Source: Basidiobolus meristosporus CBS 931.73
Lineage: Eukaryota; Basidiobolomycota; Basidiobolomycetes; Basidiobolales; Basidiobolaceae
Length of the DNA stretch: 64,000 bases
Direction of reading: 5' to 3'
Assembly (NCBI GenBank): GCA_002104905.1
Contig: MCFE01000073.1
Location: 1-64,000, forward strand
Both the position numbers and the translations under genes were made by a program. Positions 13,701-22,044 of this stretch are shown one piece after another; within the stretch, counting starts at the first letter, position 1; each line of letters starts with the position of its first letter. Under the pieces are notes generated by a model, which was not told the DNA's origin, made no database searches, and saw only the letters and a list, made by a program, of their open reading frames with translations.

Positions 13701-16700
13701 AATGCTTGGAGCTGTCAGACTCGATTGGCTTGTGACTCTCGGGAGCAGAAGCACTGGAATGCTTCAAAGAGCTGGCAGACTCAGTGGTCTTGTGAGTTTC
13801 GGTAGTGGAAACTATGGAATGCTTGGAGGAGCTGGTAGACTCAGTGGGCTTGTGGTGCTTGTCAGTGGATGCACTAGAATGCCTCACGGAGTTCGCACTC
13901 TCAGTGGGCTTGTGAATCTCGACAGTGGAAACACTGGAATGCTTGGGGTTGACAGACTCGATTGGCTTGTGGATCTCGAGAGTAGAAGTACTGGAATGCT
14001 TCAAGGAGCTGGAAGACTCAGTGGTTTTGTGAGTCTCGGCAGTGGAAACAGTGGAATGCTTGGAGGAGCTGGTAGACTCAGTGGGCTTGTGGTGCTTGTC
14101 AGTGGAAGCACTAGAATGCCTCACGGAGTTCGCACTCTCAGTGGGCTTGTGAATCTCGGCAGTGGAAACACTGGAATGCTTGGAGCTGTCAGACTCGATT
14201 GGCTTGTGACTCTCGAAAGTAAATGTGCTGGAATGCTTCAAGGAGCTGTCAGACTCAGTGGTCTTGTGAACCTCAGCAGTGGAAACAATGGAATGCTTGG
14301 CGGAGCTGGTAGACTCGGTGGGCTTGTGGTGCTTGTCAGTGGAAGCGCTAGAATGCTTAACGGAGTTGTTACTCTCAGTGGGCTTGTGAATCTCGGCGGT
14401 GGAAACACTGGAATGCTTGGGGCTGACAGATTCGATTGGCTTATGGCTCTCGAGAGTAGAAGTACTGGAATGCTTCAAGGAGCTGGAAGACTCAGTGGTC
14501 TTGTGAGTCTCGGCAGTGGAAACAGTGGAATGCTTGGAGGAGCTGGTAGCCTCAGTGGGCTTGTGGTGCTTGTCAGTGGAAGCACTAGAATGCTTCACGG
14601 AGTTTGCACTCTCAGTGGGCTTGTGAATCTCGGCAGTGGAAACACTGGAATGCTTGGAGCTGACAGACTCGATTGGCTTGTGGCTCTCCGGAGTAGAAAT
14701 ACTGGAATGCTTCAAGGAGCTGGAAGACTCAGTGGTCTTGTGAGTCTCGGCAGTGGAAACAGTGGAATGCTTAACAGAGTTGTTACTCTCAGTAGGCTTG
14801 TGAATCTCGGCAGTGGAAACACTGGAATGCTTAGAGCTGTCAGACTCGATTGGCTTGTGGCTCTCGAGAGCAGAAGCACTGGAATGCTTCAAGGAGCTGG
14901 CAGACTCAGTGGTCATGTGAATCTCGGCAGTTGAAACACTGGAATGCTTGGAGGAGCTGGTTGACTCAGTGGGCTTGTGGTGCTTATCAGTGGATGCACT
15001 AGAATGCTTCACGGAGTTCGCACTCTCAGTGGGCTTGTGAATCTCGGCAGTGGAAACACTGGAATGCTTGGAGGAGCTGGTAGATTCAGTGGGCTTGTGG
15101 TGCTTGTCAGTAGAAGCGCTAGAATGCTTAACGGAGTTGTTACTCTCAGTGGGCTTGTGAATCTCGGCAGTGGAAACACTTGAATGCTTGGAGCTGTCAG
15201 ACTCGATTGGCTTGTGGCTCCCGAGAGCAGAAGCACTGGAATGCTTCAAGGAGCTGGTAGACTCAGTGGACCTGTGGTGTTTGTCAGCGGAAGCACTAGA
15301 ATGCTTCACGGAGTTTGCACTCTCAGTGGGCTTGTGAATCTCGGCAGTGGAAACACTGGAATGCTTGGAGCTGTCAGGCTCGATTGGCCTTTGGCTCTCG
15401 AGAGTAGAAGTGCCCGAATGCTTCACGGAGCTGGCAGACTCAGCAGTGTTGTGAGTCTCGGCAGTGGAAACACTGGAATGCTTGGAGGAGATGTCAGATT
15501 CGATTGGCTTGTGGCTCTCGAGAGTAGAGGTGCTAGAATGCTCCAAGGAGCTGGTAGACTCAGTGGGCTGGTGGTGCTTGTCAGTCGAAGCACTAGAATG
15601 CTTCACGGAGTTCGCACTCTCAGTGGGCTTGTGAATCTCGGCAGTGGAAACACTGGAATGCTTGGAGCTGACAGACTCGGTTGGCTTGTGGCTCTCGAGA
15701 GTAGAAGTACCGGAATGCTTCAAGGAGCTGGCAGACTCAGTGGTCTTGTGAGCCTCAGCAGTGGAAACAATGGAACGCTTGGAGGAGCTGGTAGACTCAG
15801 TGGGCTTGTGGCGCTTGTCAGTGGATGCACTAGAACGCTTAACGGAGTTGTTACTCTCAGTGGGCTTGTGAATCTCGGCAGTGGAAACGCTGGAATGCTT
15901 GGAGCTGTCAGACTCGTTTGGCTTGTGGCTCTCGGGGGTAGAAGTGCTGGAATGCTTCACGGAGCTGGTAGACTCAGTGGGCTTATGGTTCTTGTCAGTG
16001 GATGCACTAGAATGCTTAATGGAGTTGTTACTCTCAGTGGGCTTGTGAATCTCGGCAGTGAAAACACTGGTGTGCTTGGAGGAGCTGTCAGACTCGGTTG
16101 GCTTGTGGCTCTCGAGAGTAGAAACGGTGGAATGCTTCAAGGAGCTGGAAGGCTCACTTGTCTTGTGGTTTTTGTCGGTGGAAACACCAGAATGCTTCAC
16201 AGAGTTCTCACTCTCAGTGGGCTTGCGGCTCTCAAGAGTAGCAGTAACAGAATGCTTTAAGGAGCTGGCAGACTCAGTAAGCTTGTGGCTCTCGACAGTA
16301 GAAACGCTGGAATGCTTCAAGGAGCTGGTAGGCTCACTGGACTGGTGGCTCTCGTCAGTGGAAGCACTGGAACGCTTCACGGAGGTGTCACTCTTAGTAG
16401 GCTTGTGACTCTCATGAGTAAAAGTACTGGAATGCTTCAGAGAGCTAGTAGACTCAGTAGGCTTGTGGCTCTCCAAAATATCAGTGTTGGAATGCTTGGT
16501 GGAGCTGACAGATCCAGTAGACTTTAGGCTCTTGTGAGTAGAGGCGCCAGAATGCTTCAAGGAGCTGATAGACCCAGTGGGCTTGTGGCTCTCCTCAGTG
16601 GAAGCGCTGGAATGCTTTGAGGAGCTGGCAGACTCGGTGGACTGATGACTCTCGTGAGTAGAAGAACTAGAGTGCTTCGAGGGGCTGGTAGACTCGGTAG

Positions 16701-17976
16701 GCTTATGGCTCTTGAGAGTAGAAGTGGTGAAATGCTTCAAGGAGGTGACACTCTTGATAGGCGTGTGGCTTTCGTCGGTAGAGACGCTGGATTGCATCGA
16801 GAAGCTGACAGTGGATGCACTAGAATGCTTAATGGAGTTGTTACTCTCAGTGGGCTTGTGAATCTCGGCAGTGGAAACACTGGAATGCTTGGAGCTGACA
16901 GACTCGATTGGCTTGTGGCTCTCCGGAGTAGAAATACTGGAATGCTTCAAGGAGCTGGAAGACTCAGTGGTCTTGTGAGTCTCGGCAGTGGAAACAGTGG
17001 AATGCTTCAAGGAGCTGGTCGACTCATTGGGCTTGTGGACCTCGCCAGGAGAAGAACTCGATTGCTTGGAGGAGCTGGATGAATCAGTAGACTTATGGGT
17101 TTCTGATGGAGTGTCACTCGAATTATTCAAGGAGTTGGCAGACTCAGAGAACTTGTGGCTCTCGTTGGTAGAAGCTTCAGAAGGCTTGGAAGAAGTGGCG
17201 GATTCTGTAACCTTGTGGCTTTGGACTGGAGTGCCGCTATTATATTTAATGCTTTCTAATGGTGTGACCCCAGTATAATTCGTAGCGCTGGTAGGCTCAA
17301 TGGATCTGTGGCTCTCCACTGGAATGGCGCTGGTAGTGGTTACACGAATAGATTCCATGTTACCACTTTGCGAGATGGGAGTAGACTTGGTAGCATCAGA
17401 AGGGTTATTTTCTGATGTCATACTACCGCTACCTTTTGAATCATCAGATTTTGTCATCTCTGGGATTTTTGAGTTACCACTCTCCGGACGATCTGTTTTC
17501 TTTATTGTAGCAGTTTCTGTTTCCGTGGTTTTTACTGTAGCGACAGTGTGTGATGTGTCAGTGGTTCTTATCGTGTCAGTTTCCTTGGCGACAGATGTTA
17601 CGACAGCAGTTTTGGTTATTTCGTCTGTAGCAAATGTATGCTCGGTAGCAGTGGCAGTTGTGTGAACTGTATCTATGACTCTTGCGGTAGCCTTAACGGT
17701 TTTCACAGCCTCATCGGTGTGAGTTACAGTTTTCTTCAGCAAGTCAGTGGCTTTAACGGTAGCTGTTGTCTTCACCGTGTTCAACACCTTGAGTGTGTCT
17801 GTTACCATCGCAGTGTCAGTCTCCTCTACCGTGTTGATTGCATTCACAGTATGAGTAACATTGATTATCCTGGTGTCGTTGGCCATGGAGGATCCGCTCT
17901 TGACCGGAGCTGCCTCTACAGCCGAAACCGCGGCTGTAATGGCAATGCTGGCCAAAAGGGATTTGGTTAGACGCAT
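4786..17976 (-). CDS. giant secreted Ser/Thr/His/Lys-rich tandem-repeat protein with C-terminal chitin-binding-like module
   Basis: A single 4396-codon frame without introns. Residues 1-22 are a clear signal peptide (Lys, hydrophobic core, cut near AVEA-AP). Residues about 34-165 alternate Thr and Val in short steps such as TDTLKVLNTVKTT. Residues about 330-4090 are roughly 20-residue tandem units ending in HKPTES. The N-terminal half uses units like SVSTAEIHKPTES and SASTDKHHKPTES arranged in 39-60 residue higher-order repeats; the C-terminal half (from about residue 2350) uses SSSLKHSSDTTHETHKPTES alternating with SVASSHETHK units. The last 49 residues carry six cysteines spaced as in CBM19 chitin-binding domains (ACTNGLYEC, VCANG, HCASGTVC, IICDW). 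No GPI tail is visible. The inferred product is a heavily O-glycosylated, wall-retained stalk or adhesin; the ligand is unknown. I do not recognise a named orthologue. Confidence 0.9.
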   Translation of the reverse strand: MRLTKSLLASIAITAAVSAVEAAPVKSGSSMANDTRIINVTHTVNAINTVEETDTAMVTDTLKVLNTVKTTATVKATDLLKKTVTHTDEAVKTVKATARVIDTVHTTATATEHTFATDEITKTAVVTSVAKETDTIRTTDTSHTVATVKTTETETATIKKTDRPESGNSKIPEMTKSDDSKGSGSMTSENNPSDATKSTPISQSGNMESIRVTTTSAIPVESHRSIEPTSATNYTGVTPLESIKYNSGTPVQSHKVTESATSSKPSEASTNESHKFSESANSLNNSSDTPSETHKSTDSSSSSKQSSSSPGEVHKPNESTSSLKHSTVSTAETHKTTESSSSLKHSSISTPESHKPIESVSSKHSSVSTAEIHKPTESNNSIKHSSASTVSFSMQSSVSTDESHTPIKSVTSLKHFTTSTLKSHKPTESTSPSKHSSSSTHESHQSTESASSSKHSSASTEESHKPTGSISSLKHSGASTHKSLKSTGSVSSTKHSNTDILESHKPTESTSSLKHSSTFTHESHKPTKSDTSVKRSSASTDESHQSSEPTSSLKHSSVSTVESHKLTESASSLKHSVTATLESRKPTESENSVKHSGVSTDKNHKTSEPSSSLKHSTVSTLESHKPTESDSSSKHTSVFTAEIHKPTESNNSIKHSSASTDKNHKPTESTSSVKHSSTSTPESHKPNESDSSKHSSVSTAEIHKPTESNNSVKRSSASTDKRHKPTESTSSSKRSIVSTAEAHKTTESASSLKHSGTSTLESHKPTESVSSKHSSVSTAEIHKPTESANSVKHSSASTDKHHQPTESTSSLEHSSTSTLESHKPIESDISSKHSSVSTAETHNTAESASSVKHSGTSTLESQRPIEPDSSKHSSVSTAEIHKPTESANSVKHSSASADKHHRSTESTSSLKHSSASALGSHKPIESDSSKHSSVSTAEIHKPTESNNSVKHSSASTDKHHKPTESTSSSKHSSVSTAEIHKPTESANSVKHSSASTDKHHKPTESTSSSKHSSVSTAEIHMTTESASSLKHSSASALESHKPIESDSSKHSSVSTAEIHKPTESNNSVKHSTVSTAETHKTTESSSSLKHSSISTPESHKPIESVSSKHSSVSTAEIHKPTESANSVKHSSASTDKHHKPTEATSSSKHSTVSTAETHKTTESSSSLKHSSTSTLESHKPIESVSPKHSSVSTAEIHKPTESNNSVKHSSASTDKHHKPTESTSSAKHSIVSTAEVHKTTESDSSLKHSSTFTFESHKPIESDSSKHSSVSTAEIHKPTESANSVRHSSASTDKHHKPTESTSSSKHSTVSTAETHKTTESSSSLKHSSTSTLEIHKPIESVNPKHSSVSTVEIHKPTESANSVRHSSASTDKHHKPTESTSSSKHSIVSTTETHKTTESASSLKHSSASAPESHKPIESDSSKHSSVSTAEIHKPTESNNSVKHSSASTDKHHKPTESTSSLKHSSTSTLESHKPIESDIPSKLSSASTAETHNTTESASSLKHSSASTDNHHKPTESISSSKHSSVSTAEILKPTESANSMKHSSASTDKHHKPTESTSSSKHSSVFTAEVHKPTESNNSVKHSSASTDKHHKPTESTSSSKHSSVSTAEIHKPTESANSVRHSSASTDKHHKPTESTSSSKHSTVSTAETHKTTESSSSLKHSSASALESHKPIDSVSSKHSSVSTAEIHKPTESANSVKHSSASTDKHHKPTESTSSLEHSSTSTLESHKPIESDISSKHSSISTAETHNTTESPSSLKHSSASTDNHHKPTESTSSSKHSIVSTAETHKTTESSSSLKHFSTSTLEIHKPIESVSPKHSSVSTVEVHKSTESANSVKHSSASTDKHHKPTESTSSTKHSSVSTTEIHKTTESASSLKHSSTSTLESHKPIESYSSKHSSVSTTEIHKITESASSLKHSSASALESHKPIESVSSKHSGVSTAKIHKPTESANSVKHSSASTDKHHKPTESTSSFRHSSVSTTEIHKITESASSLKHSSASALESQKPIESDSSKHSSVSTAEIHKPTESNNSVKHSSASTDKNHKPTESTSSVKHSSTSTPESHKPIESYSSKHSSVPTTEIHKTTESASSLKHSSASALESHKPIESVSSKHSSVSTAEIHKPTESANSVKHSSASTDKHHKPTESTSSSRHSSVSTTEIHKITESASSLKHSSASALESQKPIESGSSKHSSVSTAEIHKPTESNNSVKHSSASTDKNHKPTESTSSVKHSSTSTPESHKPIESYSSKHSSVPTTEIHKTTESASSLKHSSASALESHKPIESVSSKHSSVSTAEIHKPTESANSVKHSSASTDKHHKPTESTSYLKHSSASTHKAHRPTESSSVVKPSSDSTHETHKPTESASTIRHSNDTTQDTHKPTESAISTKHSRDNTHETHKPTLSSSSFKRSIASTQETPKLTESVSSTKYSVLSSHETYKSMETSSVLKHSSSITHETHKPTKSAIPSVHSLASSHESTETSSSLKHTSDATHEAHKPTESVSTVKLSSDTTHETHKPTESDSSTKHSIASSQESHKSTEIPSSLKHSSSPAHVTHKSAETSSSLKHSSTSIHAIQKSTESASSMNHSSTSSHESHKPAESASPTKHSVASSHETHKPTEASSSLKHPSNATHETHKPTESASSTKHSIASSHETHKPTEAASSSKHSSNLTHETHNPTESAHFTKHTVASSHQTHKSAETSSSLKHSGDIAHETHNPTESAHPTMHSVASSHETLESAQTSSSLKHSSDTTHETHKPTESSSSMKHSVTSSDEPHKPTEASSSLKQSSDIAHGTHNPTESSHSTMPSVASSHDTHKSVETSSSLKHSSDTTHETPKPTESASSSKHSIDTTHETHKPAETASSTKHSVTSSDEPHKPTEASSSLKQSSDIAHETHKPTESASSLKHSVASSHETHKSAQTNSSLKHSIDTTHETHKPTESSHSTMYSVVSSHQTRKSVETSSSLKQSSDTTHKTHQPTESSSSMKHSVAFSHKTHKPTEASSDIAHETHKPTESAHTTMHSVASSHETHKSAETNSSLKHSIDTTHGTRNPTESAHSTMHSVVSSHQTHKSAETSSSLKHSGDTTHETHKPTESASSTKHSVASSHETHKSTQTSSSLEHSGDTTHETHKPTESASSLKHSVASSHDTHKSAETSSSLKHSIDTTHETHKPAETASSTKHSVTSSDEPHKPTEASSSLKQSSDIAHETHKSTESASSTMHSVASSHQTHKSVETSSSLKHSIDTTHGTHNPTESAHSTMHSVVSSHQTHSVASSHETLKSAQTSSSLKHSSDTTHETHKPTESSSSMKHSVTSSDEPHKPTEASSSLKQSSDIAHETHKPTESASSTKHSVASSHETHKSTQTSSSLKHSGDTTHETHKPTESASSLKHSVASSHDTHKSAETSSSLKHSIDTTHETHKPAETTSSTKHSVTSSDEPHKPTEASSSLKQSSDIAHETHKSTESASSTMHSVASSHQTHKSVETSSSLKHSSDTTHETHKSVETNSSLKHSIDTTHGTHNPTESAHSTMHSVVSSHQTHKSAETSSSLKHSSDTTHKTHKPTESASSLKHSVAFSHKTHKPTEVFSSLKQSSDIAHETHKPTESASSLKHSVASSHETLKSAEISSSLKHSSDTIHETPKPTGSASSSKHSVASSHQTHKSVETSSSLKHSGDIAHETHNPTESAHHTMHSVASSHETLKSAQTSSSLKHSSDTTHETPKPTGSASSSKHSIASSHENRNPTESAYSTMHAVTSSHGAHKSSGTRSSLKHSSDAAHETHKPTESASSMKDSVASSHEAHRPTGASSSLKQSSDIAHETHNPTESAHFAIPSVSSSHETYRPAEASSSLRQSSDIAHETHNPTESAHSTMQSVVSSHETYKPAETSSSLKHSSDTTHETHKLTEPASSMKSSVTSSHETRKPTEATGSLKHSSDIARETHKPTGSAHSTMQSVASSHQIHQSAEISSSLKHSSDSSHETQRPTESANSMEHSGASNYETHMPIEPSSVVKHSSDTTHTTHKPTEFATSLMHSVTSSHETYKYTETSSSLEHLSTSTHETHKSSETHRSVKHSNEATYQTRKPTESASSMKHSSISIHEAHKPTEAASWLDSSNSSAQENHKAVESSSSLMRASATDEVNHQNTEPASSSKYASATPNGIHRSTEPTESSHSWKPASYPTVKSHKTTAFDRISMHVSNTLVESPNYAEPTISPRYSSDTNRKSTEAATISRHTSDNSEKSAPPISSLKHTETTVAETHKPTELRSPLDHVTATSYEAHKASESTIATKSVTTSQVESRKSNELSSTISSYPTACAAYTVTTTSTVTVTVEALPTNHPESNDTNAACTNGLYECVDSGVTQEFTVCANGKRYHNHCASGTVCKTFAGSIICDWP
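4789..4935 (-). other. CBM19-like cysteine-rich module of the giant protein
   Basis: Last 49 codons of the repeat protein. Six cysteines in about 45 residues, with a CxNG-x-Y-x-C start, an FxVCxNG centre and CxxGTVC followed by IxC, resemble family-19 carbohydrate-binding modules such as the C-terminal domain of yeast chitinase Cts1. This suggests retention on chitin; binding is inferred from the pattern only. Confidence 0.65.
5740..10930 (-). repeat. 60-bp tandem coding repeats, block 2 (HETHKPTES type)
   Basis: The DNA repeats with an exact 60-bp period over about 5.2 kb, encoding roughly 20-residue units of the SSSLKHSSDTTHETHKPTES and SVASSHETHK kinds, often paired as a 120-bp unit. A few units are shortened, for example near 8155 and 8955, but always by multiples of three. 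Confidence 0.85.
10930..17000 (-). repeat. tandem coding repeats, block 1 (AEIHKPTES / DKHHKPTES type)
   Basis: About 6 kb of roughly 57- and 60-bp units combined in higher-order repeats near 177-240 bp. Longer near-identical stretches recur, for example 11020-11330 against 11560-11880, which points to recent segmental duplication or gene conversion inside the gene. Confidence 0.85.
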
Positions 17977-19752
17977 TGTTGCCTGTAGATTATGCGGTAG
18001 AATTATCGACCGTGCACATATTTATAGGACTATGTTACATTTCTATTGTAAACACCGACGAAAATTTCCGTGTTAAGTGAACCCTGGCATACATTTAGTA
18101 GGGGATTCACTTACGGAATTTGCTGTGGCTAAGATATCAAAATCGAAATCCATCGTGAAATCAAGATGTGATCGGACAGCCCGAGGTGCACATGAAAGAC
18201 TTACTCCATTCCAAATGGAGTAAGGTAATCGCCTGACCAATTGAGTCGAGGGAGAACACCCTCTGACGAATTGAATCATCGCAACTATTTAAATTCCACA
18301 GTTAATAAGTTGTTGCTGTTGGTGCGCCACCCAGTGATTTTAGTTGATACGCGACTTGATCCTTCGGAATACGACAAATAAAGATCTCTAATCTAATATG
18401 TGCACTGGTTTCAGCAAAAGCTATCAAGGCTAGGCTCTTAAGGAATTAGATGGTTATTTCCTTTTGCAGCGCCAGCTGGGGTTGCTTTATGCGCATAATG
18501 CTACAACGATTGAGAATTTTCTTGGAAAGCAACCCACATAAGTGCTATTCAGAGAGACTCTGGGAACCGTCATAAGCCCCGAATCCAGATTGTGAACTTT
18601 GGAACGAAAGCCTCAATTGTGATTACTGCATACTTGTATGCTTTTGTTTGTGCTCACTCGAAGTTTGGAACCTATCGTGGTATTCCGGATGAAAGGTCAG
18701 ATTCAGATTGGCAATGGAAAACCTCGGTTAAATTGTTGGTTTTGGAATCTATAACGCGGATCATGGTTTTCACTGATCTTCGATCCAATGAGGGACTAAT
18801 CCCCGGGTCGCTTTTCAAAACGATCTGCAAAGTGTTCAATTGACGACACAACAACCGCTCCATGTTGAGCTGTTCAGGATCGAAATAATATAGAATGAGA
18901 ATTCGGAACATCGATCGAAACATTGGTTTACTACAACTTGTGATGCGTTGCATTTATGCCTGCATCGATACAAACTTCCCGGTTATCGCCGACAATTAGA
19001 ACAGAATCGATAGTGTATAGGATAAGATATACAGATTGCAAGGGTTGGATGCGAACAACTTCAAGAAACACTGCTCTACGACTAAGGCTTTTCTCGCTCG
19101 ATAAATAAAGGCTGCATGTAATGTTTGATAGAATCTTCAGATCGTCAGTAACACCTCTTCATCTTATATATGTACTGTACTGAGTTACTGGCCTTGAATA
19201 TAGTGTAAATCTATTGTTCATATCATGACGCTCACCAGCCGCACAACCTTGTACGTGGAACACTATCATCCCTTCATAACAATAAATAAGGATGGACTTT
19301 ATAGTATTCCAGTTCTACTTGCTGTAAATTAGGTAAACAAGCACAGCATAAACCGAAGCCCTATCCAAGGGAGCAAGAGTACTATTATTGGCATGGTTAC
19401 TACAAAAAGGGTTTGGACGGAAGTATGCAATTTGGCTCTTTTATACGACTTCTGAATTCATCTATTTTCTCAGTATTTATTGTTGAATAAGATGACGATG
19501 GATACATGCTTTTAATCCTTTAATTACCAAATAACAATGCTTAATATTAGTACACTTGCCTCTTGCAAAAAACAACGGAATCTTGACTCTTCCATCATTA
19601 GATCGAAAATGCCTATTCCATTTCCAAATTCACCAGACATAAAAGATAAGGATCAAGAAAGGCAAAGCACAAACATTTGAATGGGGAAGTGGGTTTATTT
19701 TAATATTAAGCTAAGTACAATATCTTGAATAATTTCGATGTGATAATTCCCC
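17977..19752. other. intergenic region upstream of the giant gene
   Basis: About 1.8 kb without a supportable gene. It should hold the promoter of the repeat protein (left part) and the 3' flank of the permease (right part). Open frames at 18592-18843 and 18672-18953 have no recognisable features. A perfect dyad is at 18200-18224. Confidence 0.5.
18200..18224. repeat. perfect 11-bp inverted repeat upstream of the giant gene
   Basis: Arms CTTACTCCATT and AATGGAGTAAG are separated by three bases, about 225 bp upstream of the start codon at 17976. It could be a dyad-symmetric transcription-factor site or chance; nothing else decides this. Confidence 0.5.
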
Positions 19753-21782
19753 TCAAAGGAAATACCGGAAGGATGGGTGCTTGTCATAGAGTTTCTCGGT
19801 ATCTTCCATCACCTTGGGCTGCATCTCATCCACCTTGCCATAGAGACGATCCTTTTGGCAATTCTCTCGGGCTAGGCCGATGCGGAGAAGCAATGCCATA
19901 CAGAAGGAAAGGCACATGAAGGCAAGGCAGACACCATGACCTTCACGGTAGGTCGGGGCTTGGGATTTCTTGTAGATCTGGATTTAGGGTTAGTCATTGC
20001 GCCTTCGCCACAACCAAAGCCTGCTAGCAAATTACCTGTGAACCTAAGATCGAGAAGCATTGAGCCACAGTACCGGTCATAGCAAGAGCGGTTCCACGTT
20101 TGGTATGGCCAAGGTTGTTGTTAGAGATCCAGGTAAGAGTCTAACACAAAGTCAGTACAATGGCGAAAAAATCGACTAGGCCTAGAATACGTACCAACGG
20201 AATGATTGGATACACACCGGCACCAACAAGGATGGCACCAGCATACTTCATCGAAATGTCCTTGCCAATAATCAATAAGATGTAGCCAAGGGCAGCAACC
20301 ATGGTGGTAACCATGATACAAAAGGCACGTTGCTTGGTCAGATCTGAAAGCCAGGAGACCAGAACAAGTGTGAAGCAGCCCGTTGCATAGGGGGGAATAG
20401 TAAGCAGCTCCGCTTGCAGAGAGGTGAATCCCATAGCCTTGATGATGGTTGGTAGGAAGGTGCTGAATGAGGATAGACACACGTTAAGACCTAGGTAGAC
20501 AACAATAGCAAGCCAGTTGTGCCAGTCCAAAACGGCTTTGAGCATTTGGTGTTTACTGAAGGTCTTTGTATCCTTATTACCACCTGATTGGCCGCGCTTG
20601 ATGGCGAGTTCACGTTCGGCAGGAGTCAAAAAATACTTGCTGGCTGTATGAGGATAGTTTGGAAGGAAGAAGAAGCAGAGAATTCCGATGAAGATGGTGG
20701 GTACGCCTTCAACAATAAACAGCCACCTCCAGGATGCCAACCCATGGGAACCATCAAGGTTACGGATAACAGCGTAGGCAAAGACACCACCAAATAGCCC
20801 AGCAAGGGTGGAGGAGCCCAAGAAGATAGACATACGTCTGGCCATCTCCTCACGTTTATACCAGTAACTGAGCAGCAGAGGAACACCCGGACCAAGGCCA
20901 GCTTGGAAGCAACCCATGAAAAAGCGAGCTGGATAGACGAGTGAGAACAGGCTCATCGGTCAAGGCTTGATAAAGGGCTACTTACTTGCCATCATATCCG
21001 AATAATGGTGGCCAGCTGCGAGGCTTTACCCAGAACATGTTAATAACAGCGTGATTGGATCAATTGAATCAAGAAATCATCACCAGGTAGCACAGACACC
21101 CTGATTGACAAAATACAAACAAAACGAATTACATTCGGATTTACGTTACTTTCCAAGTTGGCACTTTGAATTCGCACTTACCCAGATTACCATCACGAAG
21201 CCAATCCATTTGGAAGGAGGTACACTACGTCGGATAAGAATAAATTGATAAGGTTTCCAACAAGTGGCTGAGATTTCCTGCTTACATTCTAGTAGCCATG
21301 GTGGATGGAATCTGACAAATGATATAGCCTAACAATCAAAATATCCCGTTCGTAAGTAACAAAGGAACACCCGCACAAAAAACCGAATCTTACCAACGAA
21401 GAACATTGTAACGATGTTGTGAAACTGCTTTCCATTGATGTCCAAGTCCTTTTCGATTCCTCCAAGACGAGCATTGCCGATGTTGCCCTGAAGCTACCAG
21501 TTAGGAATGGAAAGAGCTTTGAAGCATCAGGAAACATGGGCTTACGCGAGTGAGGGACGCAAACAGATACATGACGGAGACAAACGGCAAAATACTATCA
21601 CAATCCATTTAGTATGTCGGCAACACCAAGCTTCAGGCATAGGGGTTGGCTTACTATAGATCTTGCTTCCATACTAATCTGCGCTCCAGTGCCTTTGACT
21701 CCGGATCGCTCAAGGAAGAAACCACAGTGCTAGTTTCAGAAGCATTCGTCTCTCTTTTTGATAAGCCTGCGTCAGGATCCAT
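19753..21782 (-). CDS. MFS permease, allantoate/nicotinate (Dal5/Tna1) anion:cation symporter family
   Basis: Predicted plasma-membrane proton symporter for small organic anions such as allantoate, nicotinate or vitamins. Ten exons can be joined in phase. Exon 1 starts at 21782 (MDPDAGLSKRE) and reaches ERRLVWKQDLY. Next come PFVSVMYLFASLTR, GNIGNARLGGIEKDLDINGKQ (family DRxNIGNA region), FHNIVTMFFVG, YIICQIPSTMATRM, VPPSKWIGFVMVIWG, and ATRFFMGCFQAGLGPGVPLLLSYWYKR. The last reads correctly only if the acceptor at the second candidate cag is used, removing a spurious start at 20956. The tail ends DKHPSFRYFL at 19753. Signatures RFFMGCFQAG, YWYKREEMARR, WRWLFIVEG and PTIFIGI are typical of the family. 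About 500 residues, usual length. The substrate cannot be assigned. Confidence 0.9.
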
Positions 21783-22044
21783 GGTGAAGTAGAAGGGTAA
21801 GTAACTTCCTCCGCAATCGATCTTTTTATACACTTCGGCCGACTCTGCTTGCCTTCAATCAAAATTGGAAATACACAGGTGCGCTTTTGATCAATGATTG
21901 CTGAATCCACTCTTACTTGCCAAACCACTCGGGTGCATATATACCCCGTGCTATTTTAGCCATGTTGTTTGACAAGCCTTGTGTTATTGAATCAAAATCG
22001 AGACCCGGCCATTACTCGACAAGCTTCATTTTGTTGAATTGAAA

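Noticed and set aside
10765-16260. Very long plus-strand open frames (666, 439, 358 and 214 codons) opposite the giant gene
   Set aside because: They are antisense shadows. A stop-free unit repeated with period 60 bp stays stop-free in that frame; the proteins are Gly/Leu/Arg-rich repeats with no signal peptide and break wherever a unit varies. The minus frame alone spans the whole locus with a signal peptide and a cysteine module.
4786-17976. Regular 60-bp repeats as a satellite array or CRISPR
   Set aside because: The units are all in one reading frame, indels are multiples of three, and there are no unique spacers between identical repeats.
18592-18953. Overlapping open frames on both strands upstream of the giant gene
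   Set aside because: Both under 95 codons, no start context, no motif and no splice extension that makes sense.
20141-20956. Start of the Dal5-type permease at 20956 (MSLFSLVYPAR)
   Set aside because: This is intron sequence before the acceptor; using the later cag joins MMA to TRFFMGCFQAG in phase and restores six upstream exons.
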